From NCBI GenBank assembly GCA_963556195.1, contig OY744529.1, positions 58,220,080-58,284,079 on the forward strand: a stretch of 64,000 nt of DNA, in the 5' to 3' direction. The notes under the pieces were generated by a model. That model was given only the letters and a program-made list of their open reading frames with translations, did no database searches and was not told the DNA's origin. The position numbers were made by a program, and so were the translations under genes. Below are positions 34,060-45,984 of the stretch, one piece after another. Position 1 is the stretch's first letter. Each line of letters opens with the position of its first letter. This stretch comes from Sepiola atlantica (Eukaryota > Mollusca > Cephalopoda > Sepiida > Sepiolidae).

Positions 34060-37000
34060 TGAAATCATCGCATATTTTTAAAGTGTGTTATAATGGTCAG
34101 TTGAGAAAGAGCCACCAATAACCTTTATTCTTCTGATAAACAATCATTAATAAAGTAAACAATTAAATTTTATTAATCAGACTATTTTAACACAACTAAA
34201 ACAAAACGAAAATAAAAACACCAGAAATATTTGAAGATGACATCATATAAAAATAATGGATTAAGACTCAAATCTACATGGAAACGTTAAGGCCTCCCTC
34301 ATCAGGGAGTAAAACTACAAACCTTGTTTACAAGAACTAGCCTCACACCCTTCTTTTCAACAATCACTTGCCAAATTGACACTCAGACTAGAGGTTTTAA
34401 AAAAAGTCATGGGTGTGCTTGAGCAAGAAAAAGCCAGTTTATGACAAAGATCTTCACCCGCAGTAATAACAGCGTTTGTTTGGTAAATGGCCTTTGTTTT
34501 CATTTTCATATTGGTAGAAAACTAACAATTCAGTGCAATAAAGTCAGCAATTTTAGAACCGATCTAATCGTTTTCTCTGTTATTAGTCTATTGTTTCACT
34601 CATTTAATGATTGGTGGAGAAGAGTAGAAAAAAGATGTGTTTTATTCCTTTAAAAAAATTGTTCTTGATTAAAAAAACAACCACAAAAAACATCTTTTAT
34701 AATTTCAAAATATCTAACACAGTCCATCTTTATAATAATCCTGATTATAAAAGTTAAAACTAATATAAATTATTAAGAATTCCAACACAATGTCATTTTA
34801 AAATAATTTTTTCATAAATTTTATTATTTATTTTAACATCCGTTCATGAATTCATTAGCCATTCTGACTGATAATTATTAACTAAGCTGTGAGTTTCATC
34901 CTCATTAATTGCCAAAAAAACGTATAGCTTACTTCCAAAACTAAGTTAATAATTATTACCTTTTAAAAACGTAGATAAATGACAAAAATATGAATATTAA
35001 ATAATAGACAGTAAATATTGTTTTTACCAATCTATAATTATTTTTATTATTAATATAATCGAAGCCATTCTCACCAATATTTTAATTTTTAGATATTTAT
35101 TTTTCATTCAATACAAAAACTATGCAGAAATTCATACATAAATTAATTTAACAATCAAAATAGTCTAAACATATGCATTGACAGAGACAACTTTTATGTC
35201 TCAATATTTATTTCTATTATGTTTTTATATAATCATCTACAGATGATATGAAATGTCCATTTGCATACATTTTGGGGTTGTAATGAAGTCTCAAGTTACG
35301 TTTCTACAAAACTACCAATAAAGTCTTACAATTTAAATCTTGCTTTTTGTTATTTTTCTTTTATCACTCTTTTTTCTTTTTTCTTTCATACAGTGAAAAT
35401 GATGCAATGAAAAATTGAGATGATACAGAAAAGAAACGGTTAAAAATGAAGAAAACGGTAAAACAGGTGAAAAATAGAAATTCTGCAAATAATGCATACT
35501 AAAATAAAAGGAAATAATGAAATGGCACTAAACATGACAAACTGTATTTTGCAGCATATAAGAAGATACACTTCAAGATGTTATTAAAGAACTAATATAA
35601 ATATCAAAATGTATCCAATTCATTGATATTATTAGTAAATGTCTATCCAAACTCAAAAATGGACAAATCTTGGACTGACGTGCATTTCAATGAACTAAAA
35701 CATTCTGGAAATGTTTCTTTTATGCCGGAAAATACAGTAATTTAAAAAGAATTTATCAAAATAAAAATAATCCCAAAAGAATGTCTTGAAACAAATGCAA
35801 TGAAACTATGTTATGCTTCTTGGATCAGACACAATTCCTGCATCTGAAAAGTCAAGCTTTACTGGCTCCTGTTCAAAATATGAAAAGATGAAAGTATAAT
35901 TTATTCTTCTATCAATTATCATGCAACAGATTTTTTAAAAGTAAATTCATTCAAAGAAATCTTAGTCACATACTGTTATGATTAGCATCCAATAACACAA
36001 CAATCGTTATTTTAATAATTAGTTAGAATAAAAATGGTTTCAACAATAAAACCAATTCAATATCCATGCAGTCAGTATTATTTAAATGGTTAGTGAAATA
36101 AAATGAGAGAAAAATCAATTCAATAAAAACTCAATAAAACTAGGAAATTATCTAATTATGTAAAAGATGTATAACAAAGACTTTAAGCTTGTAACAAAAT
36201 GAAATCCTTTAATCCTATTGTTTTTGTTTTTTTTAATATCTTATTGGTTATTTATTGAGATATGTAAAGAATATTTTAGCGACAAATCTGTCTCACCTAC
36301 TGGCCTTACGAAAACTCGATTTATTTGCTTTATGGTCAGAAATAATTCATCTACAAAGACGTTTTAGCATAAATCGCTAATTTCTCTTTAATAACTTAAT
36401 AAGAAAAATCATTATCTTTATTTCATAATTTAGATCAAGCACTATTTTCTTATAATTAATGTACCTAAACTGTGGGTCAGCTTGAACAGATACTATAAAA
36501 CATGTGTGCTCAAAATACTCTATGCTGTGTAAGAATTTACCCAAGATTTTCTGAATAACTGCTTAATATTTCACTACACCATGTTTTAACTTATTAATAT
36601 AAAAAGTCCAATATATTAACATTGCATTTATATCAATTATTTTCCCTTTTCTTTTTAATGCATAGAACTATAACAATAAACAGACATTGTAAATTGTTAA
36701 TTTATTGTTTAACTATTCTCAGTAAATTGGATATTTTCTCTATCATATAAAAAAAATTGTTTAGCTTATCTTTACATTCCCAATAAAGGGGGCCAACCTT
36801 GACTCTTTGGTTGGAGTTTTTTATATTAAAAACATTAAGATTGGATTCTATTTTAATAAAATTTGAGGACAATTTAAAATTGTTTCTGGAGAATGAAAAT
36901 TGTCTTTCTGGAAAAGGTTGGTTTATAATTCTGGTAGAATAAACCCTTTGTATTTGTATATTTCAAATCTAGATTCAACAAATTGAAGATCAAAATATAC

Positions 37001-37475
37001 TTTATACTTGTGTTATTTACCTATCCAGGAAGTTAGACACAAGGTTAGGTATTAAGTTAAAAAGCCAGTTCACTAAGATTAGCACACTTTGGCCTACAAA
37101 AAATGCCTGAGCAGCTTTGTCGTCATTCCTTAGAAGAGGCCCCTCAGGTGATTAGCGATAAACTAACCCCTTCTCAAAAAGAAAGTAAAGCCTAAGAGCT
37201 TCTGACACTGAACAGGACCATACCTCAGCCAGAAAGCAACAAAGTCACTGTTGGATTGATTGTCGAGGACGAATCTCTGATTGATATGCACAGAAATAAG
37301 TTGGTCAACTTCAAGAACTTATGGTGAATCTAAAGTTGATGTTGGATATGAATATTCTGTTAAGGCCTTCCTCAGCATCTCACAGATCCTAAGTTTCTTT
37401 CCATCAATGGAGCATTGTCCACCTTGTATTTCTTATTTTTGTTCACTAATCTATATTATATTTGTGGAGTCTCTG
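34060..37475. other. Intron sequence, no gene seen
   Basis: About 3.4 kb of AT-rich sequence without coding support. The segment near 37030-37260 is less AT-rich and shares AGTTAGACACAAGGT with 61208, so it may be a worn repeat. Confidence 0.5.
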
Positions 37476-37479
37476 TCCG

Positions 37480-37720
37480 AAGATCTAATTAAAAACAAAG
37501 TCCTGTATCAAGATCAAACAATATTTTCAGGCAAAATGTCACAAAGAATCCAACAGTGATATTAATTTTGAATTATCCTTACTACAATAATATTTAAAGT
37601 TTTTGTTTGCACTCGACATTCATGAACAATGTTTGCTTTTTACTTTATTTAAAACTTGAAAATTATAGAAATTAAAAAAATAATGAAAATGGTAAAATGG
37701 GAACAGGAGTCTGCCTGCTA
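37480..37720 (+). mobile_element. Helitron-like fragment
   Basis: The region GTATCAAGATCAAACAATAT through TACTTTATTTAAAACTTGAA aligns with 45985-46160 and partly with 4400. It ends near AGGAGTCTGCCTGCTAC, similar to the end at 55047 on the other strand. Confidence 0.4.
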
Positions 37721-37729
37721 CTTCTGTTA

Positions 37730-38660
37730 GAAATTTTTTTTCAAATGCGAAATGGAAATATTTCTCTTTTATCAAATAAGTACCAAAAATTAAATTACTT
37801 ATCAATTGAACTTAATAGATTTTAAAGTGAAAATATTGTTTGTTTTTAAATGAAGATATAAAGTTATCACTAATATTTACTCTGTAGAGTATAAAAATCA
37901 TGTTGTCTAAAAGGCTTTCTTATTAAGAGCAAAAAGATTTTAAAGATAAATGAACTTTTATACACCCCCTCTTCCAGTTTAGCAAATTTTCCAAAAATAT
38001 GGTTTGGAGGAGGGGTAGGGAGTTCCTAAGGAGATCATATAAAAATTCTACAAGGGTATAAATATAGTTGACAACTTTTTTCAATTTTTTATTACAGTCT
38101 TAAGATAATTATATGCTGATTTTTTTTTTTCGGTTGTCTAACTGATGACGAAATCGTCTGTGAAGAACTGGATCTTTTTTTAAAAATGAATAAATACATG
38201 ATTACTGAAATCTAACTTTCTATACTAATACCTGTACTACAATATATTTTAAGGAACTTGAGTATCAGAAGATTTGAGAAGTAATTATTGACCTACCACT
38301 ATGGATATTGAAGAGTGACTATATTTTCAACAACCAATACCAATATATGTGAGTAATGTGTAAATTGCTTTGTATATACGACAATATCATTATTATGTTT
38401 CACCAATGGTCTAAGCTCTTCTTATAAAAAAAAGTGTTTTTTTTATATAAGAATACGTAAATAAAACTTCAATTAGTAAATTAGGGGAAGATAAAACTTT
38501 TCACAATCAAATCTCAGAATATTAGACAGATACCAATAACTCAAACAGAATAGGCAAAACTATGCTTCAGCCTAAACAAACTGAATAACTAAGGAAAGAG
38601 ATATGGTTTCCTTATTGAAAAGGAGGATATAATATTGTAAAGATGTGGAATGAATAAAGG
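37730..38660. other. Intron sequence upstream of class A repeat 2
   Basis: Nothing recognised apart from AT-rich sequence. It is in the large LRP1-like intron, just after the first exon seen. Confidence 0.5.
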
Positions 38661-38669
38661 AATACGTAC

Positions 38670-38786
38670 ATCGTTCATTATCTGCAAATTCATCTTCTCC
38701 ATTCACACAATCCTCTTCACCATCACACAGCCAAACCAGTGGGATGCAGAATCCACTCTTACATTGAAATCCCTTGCAAAGGTTCA
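38670..38786 (-). CDS. LRP1: LRP1-like exon: LDL-receptor class A repeat 1
   Basis: This exon encodes the first ligand-binding class A repeat of an LRP1-like endocytic receptor. The peptide has the six-cysteine spacing of the family, with core WLCDGEEDC then VNGEDE. The sixth cysteine is completed across the splice junction (T here plus GT in the next exon). The usual acidic residue after the fifth cysteine is Asn (DCVNG instead of DCxDG), so calcium binding may be altered. The acceptor is a pyrimidine-rich stretch ending in AG at 38787-38788. The donor is GTACGT, with its GT at 38668-38669. The exon is 117 bp, phase 1 at both ends. Class A repeats bind ligands outside the cell. Upstream there should be a signal-peptide exon ending in phase 1, which I did not find. 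The domain is clear. The assignment to LRP1 rests on the order of the downstream exons. Confidence 0.88.
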
Positions 38787-38898
38787 CTGAAAGAAAAAGA
38801 AAACAAGGAAATGAAATCATATAAAATAATGCCATTATAAAATCTTACATTTTACATCAGTATTTTATGATTGATAAAGCAGAAACAGCCACCTATCA

Positions 38899-38924
38899 TG
38901 TTGTTGTTGTTGTTGTTGTTGTTG
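38899..38924. repeat. (GTT)n microsatellite at a LINE 3' end
   Basis: About eight GTT units. On the minus strand (AAC)n follows the RTE-like fragment at 38930-39310, as expected for a LINE tail. Confidence 0.9.
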
Positions 38925-38929
38925 CAACG

Positions 38930-39310
38930 GTGTTCATCCTGGTTGGGTTAAGCTGGCTTATTCCCTGATCTGCATCACATTCCGAATGATGACGACACGT
39001 TCACGGCAGTAGTCGTGCGCAAGGTCGCACAAGATGGCTGACTAATCGCGATTCCATTGTCGAAAGCTGACCACATGTGGACCTGAGAGCTCAGAAAACA
39101 CTTCCCCTTGATGGTTGTTGTACAACTCTCCAGCTGTCTGTCGATACGCTGGCGCCACCCAGACAGAGAGGTAGGGAGGATTACATTGTGAATTAACCTT
39201 CCCTTTGGGTGATGAGCTGCATGCCCAAACAATCAAATGTGTCACTACAACAGGACAGATTGCAGAGACTTTGAATTGAGGTGTCACTCCAAAACTCAAC
39301 ATGTTCATAT
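38930..39310 (-). mobile_element. RTE-like LINE 3' fragment
   Basis: Minus-strand frames read MFGHAAHHPKGRLIHNVILP, then RIDRQLESCTTTIKGK, then the last block near SCATLRTTTAVNVSSSFGM. They match the tail common to this LINE group (WFGHAxRxPxG ... LLLP ... RxGGQLKTW ... DRxxW). It has a frame change near 39100 and no polymerase. Confidence 0.7.
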
Positions 39311-39319
39311 GTTAATTAA

Positions 39320-40200
39320 AACACTTAATGATTACATAAAGTAAGTTATTTTGTATAATTATTTACGGTTGCCATATGAACCTTTTAATATTCAAGTTTA
39401 AAACAACTAAAAAGAAAAAAGGGGCATAATTTATAATCATTTTAAAATAGATGTGTGTCTGTGTGTGTGTGCGTGTGTGGGAGAGAGAGAGAGGGGGGTT
39501 AGTGCAAAGAGAAATAATAACTATTTTTCCTAAATACCTTCAATCAGTTTCAACTAAGTCAAAATTAAGAAAAAGCCACCAAGTGTGCATGTGTGGGTGG
39601 GTGGGGGTTGGGGTTATTCATTGATGAAACAAAAAAATAATTTAACACCCCTACCCCCTTCATGAATCGTTTGAATTCTTCACTTTAACTTTTTTTTCAG
39701 GTTTCAGAGAGAACTGTACTAAGAGAGAAAATGAAGGCAGGTCAAGGGAAAGGGGGAAAGATAAAGATAAATAAAACCCAAACAAATAGCAACAAAAAAG
39801 GAAGTACGGCAAGTTAGCAGAAATCTTATTTTTTTTTAAAAAGCGTATTTCGCCCAAAAAACGGAGAATTCCCGTGCATAGGATACTCTAGGGATTGAAA
39901 CAGAAACCCACTTTTTCTGGATTAAAAAAAAGCGTAATGTTGTTAAAAAGCAGAGAACTCACTTCCTGGAGGAAATGTTTTGATGCTTAAATCTACATAA
40001 AAGATTGTTCAAACAAAGAAAATGCTGAAAACTGTTATATTATTTTAATATTTAGAATTGATAAAAAAACCTTTGCAAAATATTTCAATAGATTAAAAAA
40101 TTTACGGATCAAATTATAGTAAAAAAAATTTAAGTTCTACAATAAAAAAAATTAGAGAATTTTTAATGCAAAAAAATGATACAAATTAGATCTTATTTAA
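39320..40200. other. Non-coding stretch with simple repeats
   Basis: It contains (GT)n/(GA)n at 39451-39497 and G/T-rich sequence near 39595. No gene is seen. Confidence 0.5.
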
Positions 40201-40204
40201 AAAC

Positions 40205-40515
40205 ACTTCTGATTTCTGGCCCAGTTGTCGGTTCTGCTCTGTGCTCAGAAGGATCCTCCCATGTATTACCTCCTCATTTCAGGGCAGGGAATGGGTTACT
40301 TCTCCTGGTCTCCCTCATTATGAGGAGGTTGGTTTATCGTCAATCAACTGGGGTGCCTCTACTGGGTAATACCGAGAGGTCAGATTCAAGCAATTTTTGT
40401 TTTGGACGCAGGGGTAATAGCAGCCCTGGGCACCATTGTAATTCTCATGGTCTACCCCACATAAAAGCGGGAGCGTGTCTCACACGCGGTCCTCATGTGG
40501 AGGTTAGTAAATCGA
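40205..40515. repeat. GC-richer unclassified repeat-like segment
   Basis: A compositional island in AT-rich surroundings with an open plus frame of about 118 codons (reading GPVVGSALCSEGSS ...). I recognise no domain. The frame may belong to an unfamiliar mobile element, or be chance in GC-richer sequence. Confidence 0.35.
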
Positions 40516-40519
40516 TTCA

Positions 40520-41080
40520 ACAAGAAAGCTGATAAAAAGCATGTTTATATTGTCTACGGTTGTTTTACTTAAAGCTGAAATGAAGCCAACAGAATTGGCT
40601 GAATAAAAAGAAAATATAATTAAGAATATCATTTGTCTAGTTCTCGTGATATCAGATGAACAGATGATTGAAGATGTGTTTGATTATACAATTAAAAGCC
40701 AGTCCTGTTGAAATATAATCTTCAAGTTCATGTAATTTATCAGTCATTTAAATAATAGGAGCTAAAAGTTGAATGCAGAAAAGATGCATTAATTTGACAC
40801 TAAAATAGATCACTTAATACAAAATGTAAAATCCATTTCTTTCTTTTAAAAGAAATACAGATAAATGAAAACTGAATATAAAGTATGATTTATAATATAA
40901 TGATTTATAATATAATGATTTATAATATAAATATAAAATATGATTTAAGTCCATAATTTATGTTTGTAATCTCAAAAACAGACAAATACAAAATAAAAAC
41001 TTTAAGTATACGTTTTTCTTTTTGCTTTACTAGAAGCTACAAATCTTAATTGGTTCCAGTAGAAAAGAATCTAACCTTTT
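40520..41080. other. Non-coding stretch
   Basis: A 15-bp unit (TGATTTATAATATAA) repeats about three to four times near 40887-40945. Otherwise nothing is seen. Confidence 0.55.
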
Positions 41081-41084
41081 TTAA

Positions 41085-41735
41085 TACTAATGATTCACCA
41101 GCTACTAAGGTCAGAAGCCACTCGAGGATAAGGGTTAATGAGGTTGTCAGTTGGATGATGGAACAGTACTAGGAAAATAGTGAGAACAATATTTGATTAA
41201 TTCAGTAGATGAATTAACAGATATTTGTTAACATTGGACTTGAAAACGATCATGTTGTACTCTGTATGGAAACGGTCCCATGGTAATGTATTCCACAGGT
41301 GGGAAATTTTTGGAAAGAAACTCTGTTCATGGAAGTTCTGTTTGATTTTAGGTACACAGAAGAAAAAGGGAGAGTTCTTTGTAGTCTTAGTAGAAATTTC
41401 TTGCTGAGAAGATTTTAAGGGGGGGGGGTCAAAGATTGGAGTTCACCTACCCTGGAAATATTGCTAGAGTAGAAAAGGACTAGCAACATCTCTTCTAGAT
41501 TGTGAAGTTAATTTTGTACTCTGTCGAGGTACGAAAGAGTGCTCTGAGTGGCACCACCCCAGATGTGGCAGCAGTACTCCATCTTGGGCTGTATCTGACT
41601 CTTATACAGGTAGAAGATTGCATCAGGAGTCAAGTACTTTCTGGAGCAGTAAAATGTTCCAACCATTTTTCCAGTGACTTTAACAATAGATTTGATGTAA
41701 GTCTTCGATTTCAAGTCTGGGGTGTTTGACATTTT
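41085..41735 (-). mobile_element. Jockey/CR1-like LINE 3' fragment, same family as 25816
   Basis: The minus-strand frame reads LKSKTYIKSIVKVTGKMVGT, FYLYKSQIQPKMEYCCHIWG and GATQSTLSYLDRVQN, then breaks. Downstream segments show the family 3' UTR (AGCCACTCGAGGATAAGGG in plus orientation near 41115). A G run lies near 41420. Stops and deletions make it non-functional. Confidence 0.8.
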
Positions 41736-41739
41736 AATA

Positions 41740-42675
41740 AATAATTTTCGTAATCAGTGGAGGACTTTCTTTCTACTTTCAGTAACTTGATATCTACTAT
41801 ATTAATAAATTAAGTCGATTTTTCACCTGTAAATTTATTTACTATAAACAAAGGCGCTATATATAATTCCAATATGAACACACTTTCTGCCAATTACTGA
41901 TGCGTGTTTCCAGAAATTATCAGTCAGGTTCATTCAATTTCAGAATTTCCTACATTAATTCCGACCTAGCTGACTCTCACAAAAAGTAATACTTAGAGGA
42001 GTTACTTTTATTCACACACAAAAATCTACTACCACTCTATCACCGGGTGTTCTCCTTCATTGGAGACATTTTCCATCATCGTTTCATTTTTTTTATTCTG
42101 TGATATCATCTTTCACCAATTATAACTTTCCTAAGTAAATATGGATTGCTCCTTTGAGCTTCTGTTCTTATTTTACAGCACTTTGATTAGCTGGAATAAC
42201 AGAATATAATTGCCGAATGATTAAAAAAAATCCTTTGAAAAATAAAACATGGCGACTTCTATTCCTCCATTTAGTAAAAATACCCGTAAATAATGCTCAT
42301 ACATTTTATTAAATATTACCAGTTTCTATTTATATGTAAAGATAAAAAAATTCGACTTATACTGATATATCCAATACAATGACCCATATTACACATATTA
42401 TACACAACGCTCTGTGTCACTAATTCGATTTCATCATTCACATTCCGATATTCCAAATTACATTCTCAAAAAACAACAATCTCAGCAGAACAACTCACTC
42501 AAAATGCTGTCGCTTTTTTTCACTTTATAATATACATTCTGAGAGACTTTATTCTGTTCCAAAATGCGTCATACAAAAAAAAAAAAAATTATTAGTTCAC
42601 ATTTTTCGTTAAACAATAAACATATTTATACCAGAAAAATAATAAATGCAGCAGTATTAATGAAAATGTATTAGA
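41740..42675. other. Non-coding stretch
   Basis: Nothing recognised. Confidence 0.5.
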
Positions 42676-42679
42676 CTAG

Positions 42680-43110
42680 GGTACCCGGGGGTGAAGTGGG
42701 CCACCGGGGTAAAATGGGGTTAACAGTGATTTTTAAACTCTTAATTCAGATGGCTCTATTTTTTTTTCAAGACACGTAAAGTCCCTCATAAAACTGGGTA
42801 CATTTCAGTATTATTTGTAAAAAAATACAGAATAATTATACACAAATGTTTGCTTTGATTATTTGTCAGAGAAAATAAATAATACATTTCCAAATAAATA
42901 AAAAATTGTTTGCTTTTCTACTATTCACCCTGGTATTTTTCTTCCAAGTCACATAAATACACTAATAAAACTGGGTACATTTCAGTACTAATAACTTGTT
43001 TCATTATCATTTGTAAAAAAATTACGAACAATGATACATAAATGTTTGCTTTGATTATTTGTCAGAGAAAATAAATAATACATTTCCAAGTAAAAAAAAT
43101 CTGTTTAGTT
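42680..43110. repeat. Diverged tandem duplication
   Basis: The segment ATAAAACTGGGTACATTTCAG through TGTTTGCTTTGATTATTTGT and AATAATACATTTCCAA occurs twice, starting near 42788 and near 42965, with a spacing that grows from 177 to 196 bp. A GC-rich block (GTGAAGTGGGCCACCGGGGT) at 42692 precedes it. Confidence 0.8.
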
Positions 43111-43129
43111 ACCTCTTATTTAAAACTTA

Positions 43130-43574
43130 CGTTTTTTACTCATCCAAATTATTTTTGCTGTTTAGCAGAGAAACGGGGGAGGGGGGGGGATACTTTTTTT
43201 TTTAATTTTCGGATCTTTTAAATTTTTGGTGGTGGGTGGGGGGAATTATGAATTAAGCGACCACTATGCACAAATAAAAACTCAACCATGATGAAACATA
43301 CCCGTTTTTGGCTAAGTAAAAGTGACGATAATAAACTTCACCGAACAATCTACACAATACGAACCTAACTGTTTTTATTTTACCTTGACCTAACCCTAAA
43401 CTAACTTTTAGTTTGCAGGGGATCAGAAAAAAATGTATCCCCTGCACTTCATTTTATTGTAGGAAAATGTTTTTAAAATTTTTTTTAAGGAAATTCCATT
43501 TTTGCTTATATTTTTTTATAGTTAAATCATTCTTATATGCCACGCTGGCAGTGCCTGGACACAGGTCTTGCTAG
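43130..43574 (+). mobile_element. Helitron-like 3' end
   Basis: It ends GTGCCTGGACACAGGTCTTGCTAG followed by T, split here as CCTG-GACA-CAGG hairpin then CTAG at 43571-43574. The left boundary is unknown. It contains G runs near 43180. Confidence 0.5.
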
Positions 43575-43579
43575 TTTAA

Positions 43580-45230
43580 TATAAATTCAGTGAATACAAC
43601 TGTGGTTCTATCTTTTTTCCTCGTTTTAGAAATATAGTCAATAACTTTTATTTATTCAATTAATGCATTAGGTTTGATTTATGTTATGTATATAAGTTTT
43701 TAACACAGAAATATAAGAAAAATGAAAGTATTTATTTTTTTAAGAAAATGTAAAGTCAATATTTTTAAAATTAAAAAAATGTGTAATCATGGCAATAAAA
43801 TGAGAGTTATCTCTTTCTCTTTTCCCTGCATTATGTGTATGCATGTGTGCCTGTAGGTGTAGTCTTCTTCTTCTTCACTTCTCTCTTCTCCTCCCACTTT
43901 CTCTTCTCCTTCTTACTCTTTTTCTTCCTCTCCTTCTATTTTTTCTTCTCCCAACTCCCTCCCCCCTTCTCCCACTCTTTCTCCTTTTTCTTTTCCCTCC
44001 CACTCCTTCTTCATAGTTGTGGGGTAGAATGTTCATACCTTTTCCAATGGTATTAGTGAGAACGGGAACATAACAGATGCGATTTAATTTTTAACTAAGC
44101 TTGGCAGATTCAATTGCTACACTCGCTCAAGAAAACGTTTTAATTTCGATTTGTCTATTGTTGATTATTTTTTAATGAAAAAATTGCTCGCTAAATTGAT
44201 AGATATAGAGATGATAAACATATCATTGAAGTGCACACTATTAGTAATCTGTTGAGGAGGGTATAAATACCTCTATCATCAGGTTATGGATTTCTTTTCT
44301 TATTCTCACTTTGTTCAAACTCTTAATAGTGAAATGAAAGAAGGATGCTCATAAATTGTAAGAAGAACATTTAAAAAACAAAAAGAAGCTGTAGTTAAGC
44401 TGTAATTGATTGAAACCATTTATTCATGTTTACTCAGTAGTTTCAGATGTACAGAGTGATCTGAAGAAAGTCTTGTTATCCCTACCATAAAGTAACAACA
44501 ATAGAGTAAGAAGCACCAAAATACTGTATCATACAGATTATGATGCTGCATCATTCGGTGCAGGGGAAAATGATGATGTTCATACAGACCTTGTTGATTT
44601 GTGACAATATCAATGAAAGTGAATAAACTGAATCCCTTAAATGTTCTTTTCCATTACTGTATTACTTGTTATTCTATTGTTTTACTGTTCTTAAAATGAA
44701 TAAACTGAATCGAGGATATATGTTTTGTATTGCTGTGTTACTTTTTCCTCTATTGTTGTTACTTTTTGGTAGAAGTAATGCAAGTTTTGGAGCACCCTGC
44801 ACTCTGTCTGAATTAATTATTATAAAGATGAACTGCCTCCATATTTGAATGGATCATCAGCGATGGGGAGCTGATAGAAATTAACAATCTTTGGCATTCT
44901 GGCTCTATTGCAACTAATGAGTGTCAAATATACGAATTTGTAATGTTTTTTAGTGATGCAACATTCAGAGAATTAATCAACTTATGGTTCATCTTTGTTA
45001 AGTTTCACGCAAATTTATTTCAGTAATTTACTTATTGTATCATGTTTTATTTGTTGAATAGTGTTTTCTTTGATAACAGTCTTCAGAGCAGACACATTTC
45101 ACACATACTTAAACGATGGAATGGTGTCAATACAAAAAAAATAGCAGAAAATATTGACTAATGGTCTTCCAGTTAATCTCTTCAAGCAAATTAAGAATGC
45201 AATACACTTACTCAAAATGTATGTTATTTA
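43580..45230. other. Non-coding stretch with pyrimidine-rich tract
   Basis: A CT-rich tract runs from about 43860 to 44015. Hydrophobic frames over it are low-complexity artefacts. No gene is seen. Confidence 0.55.
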
Positions 45231-45239
45231 AAAACATTA

Positions 45240-45499
45240 TTACTTTTATTTTATATCAAGTGGAACAGGAGACTGATGGTATGGCCATGTTGAAAGAACA
45301 GATGAGAGTTCTTGGGTCAGTAGATGTAGAACAGTTAAGATAGCAGGTCCAGTTCACAAGGAAAACAAGGAAGAAAGTGATAAAAATGGACTTGAGATAA
45401 AGAGGGGTAAATAAAAACCTGCCCAGAGATAGGTTAGTTCGTAAGTCAATTTCTTAAAGCAGTCCAACTCATGCAAGCATGTAAAATGGACATTAAACC

Positions 45500-45589
<90 letters not shown>

Positions 45590-45590
45590 T
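45240..45590 (+). mobile_element. LINE/SINE tail ending in (GAT)n
   Basis: Plus-strand segments EQETDGMAMLKEQMRVLGSV and later the stretch CTCATGCAAGCATGTAAAAT followed by GGACATTAAACC lead directly into (GAT)n. I associate this type of end with cephalopod LINE or SINE families. The coding part is too degenerate to assign. Confidence 0.5.
45497..45588. repeat. (GAT)n microsatellite
   Basis: About 30 uninterrupted GAT units. A Met-only run read from it is an artefact. Confidence 0.98.
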
Positions 45591-45984
45591 TGGTCATACA
45601 TTTTATTTTATTTTATTTTTCAGCTTAGAATAAATCTAATATACAAATATATATGAATAGACAAAAAATACAAATTCTGAATATATAAAAAAAATGTGTT
45701 TTGAATTATATATCAATTAAGTTTTGAATTAAATATGCAATAAAGAAAGTATGTAAAACAGTAATTTAACAGTTTGGGCATTCTGAAACACTTTAATAAA
45801 TAGTTTTAAAACATTCTCCTATCATGTTTACTTCTGGGTATGGGGTAAGTGTTATAATTTTTTTTTTTCTGTGGAATCAGCAGTTCACGTTTTGTCACTT
45901 CTGTTTTTTTGGTTTTTTTAAATTTGGGAAAGATATGAATCAACACCATCAGGCGTGTTCGAGGATTTAATTTAATACAAAACC

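Noticed and set aside
43835..44056. A hydrophobic 73-codon frame that looks like membrane segments
   Set aside because: It is a pyrimidine-rich low-complexity tract.
45471..45656. A frame with a long Met run
   Set aside because: It is the (GAT)n tract read in one phase.
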